In this document: in pieces, positions 7,668 through 17,225 of the stretch
Layout of the letters: every line of letters starts with the position of its first letter
How positions within the stretch are numbered: position 1 is the stretch's first letter
From: an uncultured Maribacter sp.
GTDB lineage: Bacteria; Bacteroidota; Bacteroidia; Flavobacteriales; Flavobacteriaceae
Assembly: GCF_947500405.1 (NCBI RefSeq)
Contig: NZ_CANMRY010000010.1
Span: forward strand, 111,566 to 175,565
DNA length: 64,000 bases
Direction of reading: 5' to 3'
Notes under the pieces: model-generated
Seen by the model: the letters and a program-made list of their open reading frames with translations, nothing else
What the model was told of the DNA's origin: nothing
The model's database searches: none
Translations under genes and position numbers: made by a program

Positions 7668-9872
7668 ATGACGGATGTAGAAATAGAAAAAGAGAATAAA
7701 CAAATTGCAAAGCAATACAAAGAGTTGCTTCGTATTAGCTACCAAACATTATCTGATGATGACAAAAAGTTAATACGTTCTGCTTTTGAAATTGCTGTAG
7801 ATGCCCATAAAGACCAACGTAGAAAATCTGGCGAAGCTTATATTTTTCATCCCATCGCGGTTGCAAAAATTGTAGCATCAGAAATTGGTTTAGATGCTGT
7901 TTCTATAGCATCTGCCCTATTGCATGATGTGGTTGAAGACACGGAATATACTCTAGATGATATTGACCGCATGTTTGGAGAAACCGTTGCACGTATCGTA
8001 GATGGTCTTACAAAAATAGCACATCTAAAAAAAGACATGAATATCTCCCAACAAGCGGAGAACTTCAGAAAAATGTTATTAACCCTTAATGATGATGTAA
8101 GAGTCATTATTATTAAAATTGCAGACCGTTACCACAACATGCTTACCATGGATTCCATGCCAGAGCATAAGCAAGTTAAAATAGCATCAGAAACCCTCTA
8201 TATTTATGCGCCATTAGCACATAGAATTGGCCTGTACAACATTAAAACAGAACTAGAAGACTTAAGTCTTAAATACACAGAGCCTAATGTGTATAGAGAT
8301 ATAAAAAGTGAAATAGAAGACTCTAAAGAAGATAACCTAGCATATATTGATGCTTTCTCTGATGTAATTGACACCTCTTTAAAGAAAGAAGGACTAAACT
8401 ACATTATAAAAGGGCGAATGAAATCTATCTTTTCTATTCGCAAGAAAATGAAGGTTCAGAATGTTGTCTTTGATGAAATATATGACAAGTTTGCAATTCG
8501 AATTATTTATAAATCGGATCGAGCAAATGAAAAGTTTTTAGCATGGAAAATATACTCCATAGTAACAGACCACTTTACTCCTAACCCAGTACGTTTAAGA
8601 GACTGGATTTCTTCACCAAAATCTACAGGTTACGAGGCTCTTCACATAACAGTAATGGGGCCAAAAAGACGTTGGGTTGAAGTACAAATTAGAAGTGAGC
8701 GTATGCATGAAATTGCAGAAAAAGGATATGCCGCACACTTTAAATATAAACATGGAGACCAAAAAGAACAAGGGATAGAGGTTTGGTTAAATCGTTTACA
8801 AGAAGCTTTAGAAAATGCAAACACAAATGCTGTAGATTTTGTTGAAGAATTTAAACTAAACCTATACTCTAAAGAAATATTTGTTTTTACCCCAAAAGGA
8901 GAACTAAAATCTTTGCCTAAAGGAGCAACTCCTTTAGATTTTGCATTTAGCATACACACCCAAGTTGGTATGCGAACTCGTGGAGCAAAAGTAAATGGAA
9001 AACTTATACCATTAAATACTACTCTCAATAGTGGAGACCAAGTAGAAATTATTACTTCAGAGCAAGCAAAACCTAATCAAAACTGGTTAGATTATGCTAC
9101 AACGGCAAGAGCAAGAGCCAAAATTAAATCTTCCTTAAGAGAAGAGAAAAAAGCTATGGCTCTGGAAGGCAAGGAAATTTTGCGTAGAAAATTAAAGTCG
9201 CAAAAAATTACCCTTAATGAAGATACTATTAACAAAATGGTTACTTTTTTTAAGCTAAAAACTAGTTTGGATTTGTTTTATAGAATTGGTATTGGCGCTA
9301 TAGACAACCAAATGCTTAAAGACTTTGCTTCTTCTTACAGCAATGCCTTCATAAGTTTCTTTAAAAATAAGATTAGAAGAAATCCTGTTCCAGAAAATGT
9401 AGACAAAGAAGAAATTACAAGTAAATATGATGTATTAGTATTTGGAAAGGAAGAAGAAAAATTAGACTACACCTTATCACAATGCTGTAACCCAATTCCT
9501 GGAGACCCAGTTTTTGGTTTCGTTAGCGTATCTGATGGGATAAAAGTTCATAAAAAAAACTGTCCAAATGCTATTTCGCTTCAGTCAAATTATGCTTATA
9601 GAATTATTACAGCGAAATGGATAGATTCTTCTCAAGAAGAGTTTAAATCCGATATTATGCTTACGGGTATAGATAACCTGGGACTTGTTAGTCAAATCAC
9701 AGAAATGATATCTAAAAACATGCACGTAAATATTAAACATATAAGTTTTAGTACAGATGGAGGCACATTTAAAGGAAAAATAACGGTAGTTGTAAAAAAT
9801 ATTGCAATCCTTAAAAAATTAATAGGAAACCTAAAACAAATTAACGGCATTCATAAAGTAACAAGACTATAG
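7668..9872 (+). CDS. spoT: Bifunctional (p)ppGpp synthetase/hydrolase, RelA/SpoT family
   Basis: Makes and degrades the stringent-response alarmone (p)ppGpp in the cytoplasm. It is 734 residues, a standard long RSH. The hydrolase domain is intact: H61 in the FHPIAVAKIV segment and the H86-D87 pair in LLHDVVEDT. The synthetase domain has the basic loop GRMKSIFSIRKKMK and the PKSTGYEALHITVMGP segment. A TGS domain lies at about 400-463, a cysteine-containing domain around 605-645 (CCNPIPGDPVFGF, KKNCPNA) and a C-terminal ACT domain from about 660. Both catalytic halves look active, so it is probably the main or only long RSH of the cell. A Fur-family gene follows. Confidence 0.96.
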   Translation: MTDVEIEKENKQIAKQYKELLRISYQTLSDDDKKLIRSAFEIAVDAHKDQRRKSGEAYIFHPIAVAKIVASEIGLDAVSIASALLHDVVEDTEYTLDDIDRMFGETVARIVDGLTKIAHLKKDMNISQQAENFRKMLLTLNDDVRVIIIKIADRYHNMLTMDSMPEHKQVKIASETLYIYAPLAHRIGLYNIKTELEDLSLKYTEPNVYRDIKSEIEDSKEDNLAYIDAFSDVIDTSLKKEGLNYIIKGRMKSIFSIRKKMKVQNVVFDEIYDKFAIRIIYKSDRANEKFLAWKIYSIVTDHFTPNPVRLRDWISSPKSTGYEALHITVMGPKRRWVEVQIRSERMHEIAEKGYAAHFKYKHGDQKEQGIEVWLNRLQEALENANTNAVDFVEEFKLNLYSKEIFVFTPKGELKSLPKGATPLDFAFSIHTQVGMRTRGAKVNGKLIPLNTTLNSGDQVEIITSEQAKPNQNWLDYATTARARAKIKSSLREEKKAMALEGKEILRRKLKSQKITLNEDTINKMVTFFKLKTSLDLFYRIGIGAIDNQMLKDFASSYSNAFISFFKNKIRRNPVPENVDKEEITSKYDVLVFGKEEEKLDYTLSQCCNPIPGDPVFGFVSVSDGIKVHKKNCPNAISLQSNYAYRIITAKWIDSSQEEFKSDIMLTGIDNLGLVSQITEMISKNMHVNIKHISFSTDGGTFKGKITVVVKNIAILKKLIGNLKQINGIHKVTRL

Positions 9873-9893
9873 AAGAATGTATCAAAATTTAGC

Positions 9894-9907
9894 TGTACAT
9901 TTGTACA
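9894..9907 (+). promoter_or_regulatory. -7 element embedded in TGTACA repeat before Fur-family gene
   Basis: TGTACATTTGTACA consists of two TGTACA palindromes separated by TT. The -7 match TACATTTG (9896-9903) lies inside it. The start codon of the Fur-family gene is at 9926. An operator overlapping the promoter would fit autoregulation, but no binding data are implied and the -33 box is missing. Confidence 0.4.
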
Positions 9908-9925
9908 TTAATGCTGTAAAAAAGT

Positions 9926-10381
9926 ATGGCCCAGAATAAGAATCAAGACATTGTAAAAAACGTTTTCACCACTTTCTTAGAAGAAAATGGGCATAGAAAA
10001 ACACCTGAGCGTTACGCTATTCTTCAAGAAATATACGAAAGTGATGATCATTTTGATATAGAATCTCTCTATATTAATATGAAAAACAAAAACTATCGTG
10101 TAAGTAGAGCAACACTATACAACACTATAGAGCTTCTTATGGATTGCAAATTGGTTCGTAAACACCAATTTGGAAAAAATCAGGCACAATACGAAAAATC
10201 TTATTTTGACAGACAGCATGACCATGTTATTTTAACAGACACTGGTGAGGTTATGGAGTTTTGTGATCCTCGTATTCAATCTATAAAAAAAACAATAGAA
10301 GAGGTTTTTGATATTAAAATTAACAACCACTCCTTATACTTTTACGGAACAAAAAATAAAACAAATAATAAAACCAATTAA
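9926..10381 (+). CDS. Fur-family transcriptional regulator
   Basis: 151-residue winged-helix regulator of the Fur/PerR/Zur family. The DNA-binding half shows the family pattern [16 protein letters not shown], then [10 protein letters not shown] and the recognition-helix region [21 protein letters not shown]. The dimerisation half has the [18 protein letters not shown] strand pair with the usual metal-binding histidines. The paired CxxC motifs that bind structural zinc in many Fur proteins are absent, with a Thr-Asp-Thr where CxxC would be. Whether it senses iron, zinc or peroxide cannot be decided. It lies 12 bases before purA and is probably cotranscribed with it. Confidence 0.88.
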   Translation: MAQNKNQDIVKNVFTTFLEENGHRKTPERYAILQEIYESDDHFDIESLYINMKNKNYRVSRATLYNTIELLMDCKLVRKHQFGKNQAQYEKSYFDRQHDHVILTDTGEVMEFCDPRIQSIKKTIEEVFDIKINNHSLYFYGTKNKTNNKTN

Positions 10382-10393
10382 CTAGTTACTTAA

Positions 10394-11665
10394 ATGGCAG
10401 TAGATTTATTGTTAGGGCTTCAATGGGGAGACGAAGGAAAAGGAAAAATCGTTGATGTACTAACCAAGGACTATGATATCATAGCAAGATTCCAAGGAGG
10501 ACCAAACGCAGGACACACTTTAGAATTTGATGGAATTAAACACGTTTTACACACTATCCCCTCTGGAATATTTCACAAAACAGCCATGAATGTTGTTGGT
10601 AATGGTGTTGTTATAGACCCTGTTATTTTTAAAAAAGAATTAGATGCTCTAGGGAAGTTTAATATAGATTTTAAATCTAAACTATTAATTTCTAGAAAAG
10701 CACACTTAATTTTACCTACACATAGGTTATTAGATGCCGCATCGGAAGCTTCTAAAGGAAAAGCAAAAATTGGTTCTACATTAAAAGGTATTGGTCCAAC
10801 ATATATGGACAAAACCGGTAGAAACGGAATGCGTATTGGAGATTTAGAGTTATCTGACTGGAAAGAAAAATACCGCTCATTAGCAGACAAACACGAAGCT
10901 ATGATTAGTTTTTACAATGTAGACATACAATATGATTTACCAGAGTTAGAAACTGCATTTTTTGAAGCTGTTGAAGAATTAAAACAACTTACCTTTATTG
11001 ATAGTGAAGAGTATTTATACCAAGCACAAAAAGAAGGTAAAAAAATACTAGCAGAAGGTGCGCAAGGCTCCTTATTAGATATAGATTTTGGAACCTACCC
11101 TTTTGTAACTTCTTCTAATACTACTGCAGCAGGTGCCTGTACTGGCTTAGGTGTTGCTCCAAACCAAATTGGCGGTGTTTTTGGAATTTTTAAAGCATAC
11201 ACTACTCGTGTAGGTAGCGGTCCTTTCCCTACAGAATTATTTGATGCAGATGGCGAAACAATGGGAAGAGTTGGTAATGAATTTGGTGCTACTACAGGAA
11301 GACCAAGACGTTGCGGATGGTTAGATTTAGTTGCCTTAAAATATGCAGTACGAGTAAATGGTGTTACCGAATTAATGATGATGAAAGGAGATGTGCTTAG
11401 TGGTTTCCCTAAATTAAAAGTATGTACAGCATACCAATATAAAGGAGAAACTATTACGCATTTACCGTACAATATAGAACCAGAAAACGTTACCCCAATT
11501 TACACAGAAATGGATGGATGGGATAAAGATTTAACAAAAATGAGAAGCCCAGAAGAGTTTCCAGAAGCGTTAAATAACTATATAAATTATTTAGAAAAAG
11601 AATTGGAAGTACCAATTAAAATAGTTTCTGTAGGCCCAGACAGAACACAGACTATTTTAAGATAA
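10394..11665 (+). CDS. purA: Adenylosuccinate synthetase
   Basis: Cytoplasmic enzyme that joins IMP and aspartate with GTP hydrolysis to make adenylosuccinate, the first committed step to AMP. It is 423 residues, the normal length. The N-terminal phosphate loop LQWGDEGKGKIVD, the GGPNAGHT motif, the GIGPTYMDKTGRNG segment, EGAQGSLLDIDFGTYPFVTSSN and the TTGRPRRCGWLDL motif are all present. It follows the Fur-family gene by 12 bases and is closed by a terminator seven bases after its stop codon. Confidence 0.98.
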   Translation: MAVDLLLGLQWGDEGKGKIVDVLTKDYDIIARFQGGPNAGHTLEFDGIKHVLHTIPSGIFHKTAMNVVGNGVVIDPVIFKKELDALGKFNIDFKSKLLISRKAHLILPTHRLLDAASEASKGKAKIGSTLKGIGPTYMDKTGRNGMRIGDLELSDWKEKYRSLADKHEAMISFYNVDIQYDLPELETAFFEAVEELKQLTFIDSEEYLYQAQKEGKKILAEGAQGSLLDIDFGTYPFVTSSNTTAAGACTGLGVAPNQIGGVFGIFKAYTTRVGSGPFPTELFDADGETMGRVGNEFGATTGRPRRCGWLDLVALKYAVRVNGVTELMMMKGDVLSGFPKLKVCTAYQYKGETITHLPYNIEPENVTPIYTEMDGWDKDLTKMRSPEEFPEALNNYINYLEKELEVPIKIVSVGPDRTQTILR

Positions 11666-11671
11666 ATTACA

Positions 11672-11698
11672 AAGCCACTTTTTAGAGTGGCTTTTTTT
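11672..11698 (+). terminator. Rho-independent terminator after purA
   Basis: Stem AAGCCACT (11672-11679) pairs perfectly with AGTGGCTT (11686-11693), with a six-base loop and a following T-run. It ends the regulator-purA transcript. Confidence 0.9.
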
Positions 11699-11753
11699 AT
11701 ACTTTACTTTATTAAATGTATACTAAAGGTATTAACACTCTTTTAAAAAATCC

Positions 11754-11761
11754 TATTTTTG
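11754..11761 (+). promoter_or_regulatory. -7 element TATTTTTG before OstA-like gene
   Basis: Exact TAnnTTTG match between the purA terminator and the TTG start at 11775. No clear -33 TTG is found at the standard distance. It supports an independent transcript and the late TTG start, since no ATG lies between promoter and gene. Confidence 0.5.
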
Positions 11762-11774
11762 AAAAAAAATTGAA

Positions 11775-13457
11775 TTGCAAAAAATATACTACACAATACT
11801 ACTGCTACTAATTTCTTCTATACTATGGTCCCAAAATACCAATACGGAAGAAAACAACCAAATTAATATTGTTTATGGTGCTAATTTTACTAAAAATGAA
11901 GCAAAATATCCTGGAGCTTCTATTTTTAGTAAAGATGAAAAACAAGTGCAATTTGAGCACCAAGGAGCAGATTTATGGTGCGATATTGCTATTTTTTATC
12001 AGCATGAAAATAGATTAAAAGCAATAGGCAACATACGTTTACAGCAAGGAGACTCTGTAAAAATGACCAGTGGAAAAATTGAGTACGATGGCAATATAAA
12101 ACTTGCAAAAGCTTATGAAAGTGTTGTATTAGAAAATACAGATATGACACTAAAAACGGATACGCTACGCTTAGACCGTGAAAAACAAGAAGCTTTTTAC
12201 CAAGACTTTGGTACCGTTGTAGATTCTGCAAATACACTAACCAGTGAAATTGGAAAGTATTTTATGGAAGCCAAAAAATATCAGTTTTTAGATAGTGTTC
12301 ATGTACAAAACCCAGAATATACTTTAGATTCTGAGCAATTAGATTACTACACTACCTCTAAAAACGCGTACATGTATGGCCCATCTACCATTATAGGCAA
12401 ATCGTATAAAATTTACTGCGAGAGAGGTTTTTATGACACCAAGGTAGAAAGTGGTTATGGTATAAAAAATACAAGGATAGATTATAATGACCGTATTATT
12501 GAAGGAGATAGTGTTTACTTTAATAAAGCTAAAGAATTTGCATCTGCCACCAATAATATAGTAGTAACAGACACTATAAATGATGGCTTAATAAGAGCAC
12601 ATTATGCCGAAGTTTATAAAGCAAAAGACTCGCTATTTGCAACAAAAAGAGCAGTATCTATTAGTGTCATGGAAAAAGATTCTTTATACATGCATGGAGA
12701 TACTTTAATGATCACTGGCAAACCCGAAGAACGTATTTTAAGGGCCTTTAGAAACGCTAAATTTTATAAAAAAGATTTAAGTGGCAAGTGCGATTCTATA
12801 CATTCTGAACAAAAAACCGGAATTACACAATTAATTAGAAATCCTATTTTATGGAATGGTGAAAACCAAATGACAGGAGATAGTATTCACCTAATATCTA
12901 ATCTAAAAACAGAAAAGCTAGATTCTTTAAAAGTATTAAACAATGCTTTTATTATTTCACAAGATACTATCGGGAAATCTGGATTTAACCAAGCTAAAGG
13001 AAAAGATTTATTTGGTCAGTTTGAAGAAAATGAACTAAAAATAATTGATTTAATTAAAAATACCGAAGTCATATATTACATGTATAATGATGACGATGAA
13101 CTTATTGGAATTAACAAAACAATTTGTAGTGAAATACGAATTACAATGGCCAATAACGATGTAGAAGATTTAGTTTTTAAAACAAACCCAGATGGCACTA
13201 TTTTCCCGGAAACCGAACTACCCGAAAATAGCAGAAAACTAAAAGGATTTATCTGGAGAGGAGAAGAAAGAATACTAACAAAAGAGGACATCTTTGATGA
13301 AGATGACAATAATATAGAACTTGTAACTATCCGTGGTATAAGCAACCCTATAGATATTGATGCCGAAGAAGAAGAACGCAGCAAAAATGAAGGAGACCCA
13401 ATAAACAATCCAAATAAAGACGCCAGAAAACCAAAGGAAACTAAGGTGAAAAAATAA
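11775..13457 (+). CDS. OstA-like protein (LptA/LptD N-terminal domain), exported
   Basis: 560-residue periplasmic protein with a signal peptide (MQKIYYTILLLLISSILWSQ, cleavage likely after SQ). The body is made of beta-jellyroll repeats of the OstA/LptA type: ENRLKAIGNIRLQQGDSVKMTSGKIEYDGN, then KAYESVVLENTDMTLKTDTL, and the later DGLIRAHYAEVYKAKDSLF. In Bacteroidota such proteins are predicted to help carry lipopolysaccharide across the periplasm. The C-terminal 60 residues are acidic and Lys-rich and look disordered. Translation starts at TTG: the signal peptide begins directly there and no in-frame ATG precedes it. It has its own promoter after the purA terminator. Confidence 0.87.
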   Translation: MQKIYYTILLLLISSILWSQNTNTEENNQINIVYGANFTKNEAKYPGASIFSKDEKQVQFEHQGADLWCDIAIFYQHENRLKAIGNIRLQQGDSVKMTSGKIEYDGNIKLAKAYESVVLENTDMTLKTDTLRLDREKQEAFYQDFGTVVDSANTLTSEIGKYFMEAKKYQFLDSVHVQNPEYTLDSEQLDYYTTSKNAYMYGPSTIIGKSYKIYCERGFYDTKVESGYGIKNTRIDYNDRIIEGDSVYFNKAKEFASATNNIVVTDTINDGLIRAHYAEVYKAKDSLFATKRAVSISVMEKDSLYMHGDTLMITGKPEERILRAFRNAKFYKKDLSGKCDSIHSEQKTGITQLIRNPILWNGENQMTGDSIHLISNLKTEKLDSLKVLNNAFIISQDTIGKSGFNQAKGKDLFGQFEENELKIIDLIKNTEVIYYMYNDDDELIGINKTICSEIRITMANNDVEDLVFKTNPDGTIFPETELPENSRKLKGFIWRGEERILTKEDIFDEDDNNIELVTIRGISNPIDIDAEEEERSKNEGDPINNPNKDARKPKETKVKK

Positions 13458-13502
13458 TATTTACCCTATATTCTTTTAACAAAACATGCAATATGTATTT
13501 TT

Positions 13503-14684
13503 ATGAAAGATGATTTTTTAAAATACCAAGCACAAACCTCTCCTCACCCACTAGCCTTACAAGTATCTCATGCTAAAGGATCCTATATATACGATTCTAA
13601 AAATAATGCACACTTAGATTTTGTTGCTGGTGTTTCGGCTTGTACACTAGGTCATTGCCATCCTGCGGTGGTAGATGCTATACAAAAACAAGCAGAAAGC
13701 TATATGCATGTTATGGTGTACGGAGAATACATTCAAGAACCAGCAGTTAAATACACCAAAGAACTAGCTTCTATTTTACCCGATTCTTTAAACGCAACGT
13801 ATCTGGTAAATTCTGGTACCGAAGCAGTAGAAGGCGCCCTTAAATTAGCCAGAAAATTTACTGGTCGCTCCCAAATAATTGCTGCAAAAAGAGCGTACCA
13901 TGGCAATACTATGGGAAGTTTAAGTTTAATGGGGTTAGAAGAACGTAAAGCTCCTTTTAGACCTCTTATTCCCGACGTTGCCTATATTTCTTTTAATTCT
14001 TTTCCTGAAATAGAAAAAATTACCACCAAAACTGCCGCTGTAATATTAGAAACCATACAAGGTGGCGCAGGATTTATTGTTCCAAAAAAGGAGTACCTAA
14101 CTAAAGTTAAAAAACGCTGTACAGAAGTTGGAGCACTTTTAATATTAGATGAAATTCAACCAGGTTTTGGAAGAACAGGAAAATGGTTTTCTTTTGAACA
14201 CTATAATTGCACTCCAGACATCTTAGTTATTGGAAAAGGAATGGCATCTGGAATGCCTGTTGGTGCTTTTATAGCCTCTAAAAAAGTAATGGATTCCTTA
14301 AAAGACAAGCCTAAATTAGGCCACATTACTACATTTGGAGGAAACCCCGTTATTGCTGCAGCTAGTTTGGCTACTTTAGTAGAACTTAAAAAAACAAACC
14401 TCATACATCAAACCACAGAAAAGGAAATTTTATTTAAAAAATTACTAATACACCCGCTCATAAAAGAAGTAAGAGGAAAAGGCTTAATGCTTGCTATACT
14501 CTTAGAATCTGGAGATTTAGCCACAAAAATAATACTAGAAGCAGCTAAAGAAAAACTAATACTTTTTTGGTTATTATTTGAACCAAAAGCAATTAGAATT
14601 TCTCCTCCTTTAACTATTTCAACAGCAGAAATAGAAAAAGGATGTACTATAATTCTTACCATTCTAGACAAGCATTTACAATAA
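13503..14684 (+). CDS. Class III aminotransferase (acetylornithine aminotransferase-like)
   Basis: PLP-dependent aminotransferase of 393 residues. It shows the class III pattern: YIYDSKNNAHLDFVAGVSACTLGHCHP, the phosphate-binding NSGTEAVEGALKLAR, the ILDEIQPGFGRTG metal-side loop and the PLP lysine in VIGKGMASGMPVGAF. No arginine-biosynthesis genes are near, so acetylornithine, GABA and other omega-amino acids are all possible donors. It is distinct from the ornithine aminotransferase at 55.2 kb. It lies between the OstA-like and TPR genes on the same strand. Confidence 0.88.
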   Translation: MKDDFLKYQAQTSPHPLALQVSHAKGSYIYDSKNNAHLDFVAGVSACTLGHCHPAVVDAIQKQAESYMHVMVYGEYIQEPAVKYTKELASILPDSLNATYLVNSGTEAVEGALKLARKFTGRSQIIAAKRAYHGNTMGSLSLMGLEERKAPFRPLIPDVAYISFNSFPEIEKITTKTAAVILETIQGGAGFIVPKKEYLTKVKKRCTEVGALLILDEIQPGFGRTGKWFSFEHYNCTPDILVIGKGMASGMPVGAFIASKKVMDSLKDKPKLGHITTFGGNPVIAAASLATLVELKKTNLIHQTTEKEILFKKLLIHPLIKEVRGKGLMLAILLESGDLATKIILEAAKEKLILFWLLFEPKAIRISPPLTISTAEIEKGCTIILTILDKHLQ

Positions 14685-14781
14685 TTTGTTAACTAATTTG
14701 TTAATAATATAGCTGCAACAAGGAAGATAAAGTAACAGCAATAGCGTACTTTTAATTCTATAGACTAACTAAAATGTTCCT

Positions 14782-16179
14782 ATGGCATTAGAATCTAACG
14801 AAAGGCCAAACAGGCCTATAGCGAAGTTTGAATCCATGTTAAAGACGGATGATGTATATTTCTTTGACTCAGAAGATTTTGAAGATATTATTCATCATTA
14901 CCTAAACAATGGAAAAATCTCTTTAGCTAAAAAAGCCATTAAAATAAGTTTAAAACAACACCCAGACTCTATAGAGCTAAAACTCTTAGACGTGGAAGTT
15001 ATGGTGTTTGAAAATAATTTTGAAGCAGCAGAACAGCTTTTAGATAAACTTCAGCTATTAGATAGTAGTAACGAAGAAATTTATATTCAAAGAGCAAATA
15101 TTTTCTCTAAAAAAGATAATCATCAAGGTGCAATACAGCTTTTAAATAAAGCACTAGAATTATCTGATAACACTTTTGATATTCACTCCCTTTTAGGAAT
15201 GGAATACCTTTTTATGGATGATTTCAAAAAAGCTAGGGAAAATTTCATGAAATGCGTCTCTTTTGATGAGCAAGATTATTCTTCGCTTTACAATGTTATT
15301 TACTGTTTTGAATTTTTAGAAGATTATGAAGGTGCCATTCTTTACTTAAATGATTATTTAGACAGAAACCCATATTGTGAAGTTGCTTGGCATCAATTAG
15401 GAAAACAATATTATGCAGAAAAAATGTATAAAGAAGCTCTTGCTGCTTTTGATTTTGCTATAATATCTGATGACAATTTTATTGGGGCTTATTTTGAAAA
15501 AGGAAAAGTTTTAGAAAAACTTGGTAAATACAAAGAAGCTATAGAAAATTACGAAACTACTATAAAAATAGAGGATCCAACATCTCATGCTTTTTTGCGC
15601 ATTGGAAAATGTTACGAAAAACTAGAAGATTATGACACGGCTAAGTATTATTACTACCAAACCGTTCATGAAGACCCCCTTTTAGATAAAGGCTGGTTAG
15701 CAATAACCCGTTTTTATATGAATAGAAAAAATTATAACAAAGCGCTATATTATATTAACAAAGCCCTAAATATAGACGGAGAAAGCCCTATTTATTGGAA
15801 AAAATGTGCAAAAATAAATACAGAATTAAAAAATTATGATCAAGCAGATTTTGCATACAAACAAGCTGTAGATTTGGGTAACTATGAATTAGAAACATGG
15901 TTAAACTGGTCTACTATTGCTGTTCATAATAACGATATTCCTTCCGCTTTACAAATACTAGCACAAGGAAAACAATTTTATCCAGACAGTCCTGAAATAA
16001 ATTATAAAATTCCGGGTTTATATTTACTAGAAAAAGATTTAATAAACGCAAGAATTACGCTTATAGATGCTCTAAAGCAAAACTTTAATGCTTTTTCCAT
16101 TTTTAAAGAACAGTTTCCGCAATACAGCGAAACACAATGGACGCAAGAAATAGTAAATTCTGTGAAGAAAAAAATGTAA
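14782..16179 (+). CDS. Tetratricopeptide-repeat protein
   Basis: 465-residue soluble protein made almost wholly of TPR helices. Units can be seen as EEIYIQRANIFSKKDNHQGA, DIHSLLGMEYLFMDDFKKAR, CEVAWHQLGKQYYAEKMYKE, GAYFEKGKVLEKLGKYKEA, AFLRIGKCYEKLEDYDTA and PIYWKKCAKINTELKNYDQA. There is no signal peptide, so it acts inside the cell, probably as a protein-binding scaffold. The partner is unknown. It ends 13 bases before the first DUF368 gene, which suggests cotranscription with it. Confidence 0.9.
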   Translation: MALESNERPNRPIAKFESMLKTDDVYFFDSEDFEDIIHHYLNNGKISLAKKAIKISLKQHPDSIELKLLDVEVMVFENNFEAAEQLLDKLQLLDSSNEEIYIQRANIFSKKDNHQGAIQLLNKALELSDNTFDIHSLLGMEYLFMDDFKKARENFMKCVSFDEQDYSSLYNVIYCFEFLEDYEGAILYLNDYLDRNPYCEVAWHQLGKQYYAEKMYKEALAAFDFAIISDDNFIGAYFEKGKVLEKLGKYKEAIENYETTIKIEDPTSHAFLRIGKCYEKLEDYDTAKYYYYQTVHEDPLLDKGWLAITRFYMNRKNYNKALYYINKALNIDGESPIYWKKCAKINTELKNYDQADFAYKQAVDLGNYELETWLNWSTIAVHNNDIPSALQILAQGKQFYPDSPEINYKIPGLYLLEKDLINARITLIDALKQNFNAFSIFKEQFPQYSETQWTQEIVNSVKKKM

Positions 16180-16192
16180 CTATTACGTACGA

Positions 16193-17113
16193 ATGACAGA
16201 AAAAAGAACCCCAATTCAATACCTGTTTATTACACTTAAAGGAATAGCAATGGGAGCTGCAGATGTAGTTCCTGGAGTATCTGGCGGAACAATTGCTTTT
16301 ATTTCTGGTATTTATGAAGAACTTATAAACTCTATAAACAATATAAGACCATCCCTTTTTACAACTTTAAAAAATGATGGGCTAAAACCCTTTTGGAAGA
16401 AAGCAAATGGCAATTTTCTCGCTGCACTATTTTTAGGCATATTTATTAGCCTATTCTCATTAGCAACTATTGTAAGTTGGCTATTAGAAAACGAACCTAT
16501 TCTATTATGGTCTTTCTTTTTTGGGCTAGTATCAGCAAGTATATTCTTTGTTGGCAAGGAAATAGAAAAGTGGAATGCAACCGCAATTATTGCCCTTATA
16601 TTTGGTGCCGCCATAGCTTTCTACATTACAACACTCCCTCCAAATGAAAATGTAGAAAGTTTACCATTTCTATTTTTATCAGGAGCTCTTGCAGTTTGCG
16701 CTATGATTTTACCAGGAATATCTGGAGCTTTTATACTCGTATTACTAGGGTCTTATAAAACCATACTTGAAGCTGTACATGAACGAAATATAAAAATTGT
16801 AATTACAGTAGGGCTAGGTGCTATATTTGGATTACTAAGTTTTGCAAAGCTATTAAAATGGATGTTTGCTAATTACAAAAATATTACGCTAGCACTACTA
16901 ACAGGATTCATTGTTGGTTCGTTAAATAAAATATGGCCTTGGAAAAAAGTTTTAGAAACCAAAGTTTTTGACGATAAAATAATACCTATAAATGAGCAGA
17001 GTATATCTCCTTTTTCTTTTGATGGAGATCCAAAAATTATGTTTGCCATACTACTTGCTATCCTAGGTTTTTCCCTTATTTTTATCATGGAAAAAGTAGC
17101 AAACAAAAAATAA
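16193..17113 (+). CDS. DUF368 membrane protein, PopT-type polyprenyl-phosphate translocase (copy 1)
   Basis: 306-residue multi-pass membrane protein. The family signature GAADVVPGVSGGTIAFISG is near the N-terminus and is repeated in form as ALAVCAMILPGISGAFILVLLGSYK around residue 170, the inverted-repeat design of DUF368. DUF368 proteins (PopT) are known to return undecaprenyl phosphate across the cytoplasmic membrane for reuse in cell-wall and surface-glycan synthesis. A second, diverged copy follows 112 bp later, separated by a hairpin-rich repeat. The capsule locus 4.5 kb downstream is a plausible user of the recycled lipid; this link is inferred from position only. Confidence 0.9.
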   Translation: MTEKRTPIQYLFITLKGIAMGAADVVPGVSGGTIAFISGIYEELINSINNIRPSLFTTLKNDGLKPFWKKANGNFLAALFLGIFISLFSLATIVSWLLENEPILLWSFFFGLVSASIFFVGKEIEKWNATAIIALIFGAAIAFYITTLPPNENVESLPFLFLSGALAVCAMILPGISGAFILVLLGSYKTILEAVHERNIKIVITVGLGAIFGLLSFAKLLKWMFANYKNITLALLTGFIVGSLNKIWPWKKVLETKVFDDKIIPINEQSISPFSFDGDPKIMFAILLAILGFSLIFIMEKVANKK

Positions 17114-17120
17114 ACGCTGC

Positions 17121-17220
17121 TTTAGCAAACTACCTCGGGGCAAGTCCACGAGGCATTAGAAGGAAAATTAGCATTGATTTCGACGCAAGGTCGGAGCATT
17201 TAAATCTCGATTATCGAGTA
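17121..17220 (+). repeat. 100-bp intergenic hairpin repeat, copy A
   Basis: About 90% identical by eye to 19021-19120, in the same orientation. It contains three potential hairpins: CCTCG (17133-17137) with CGAGG (17149-17153), a weaker GACGC/GTC pair, and CTCGA-TTA-TCGAG near the right end. It fills almost the whole spacer between the two DUF368 genes. It looks like a dispersed palindromic element of the REP/BOX kind that is common in flavobacterial spacers; no transposase is linked to it here. Confidence 0.85.
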
Positions 17221-17225
17221 GAAGC

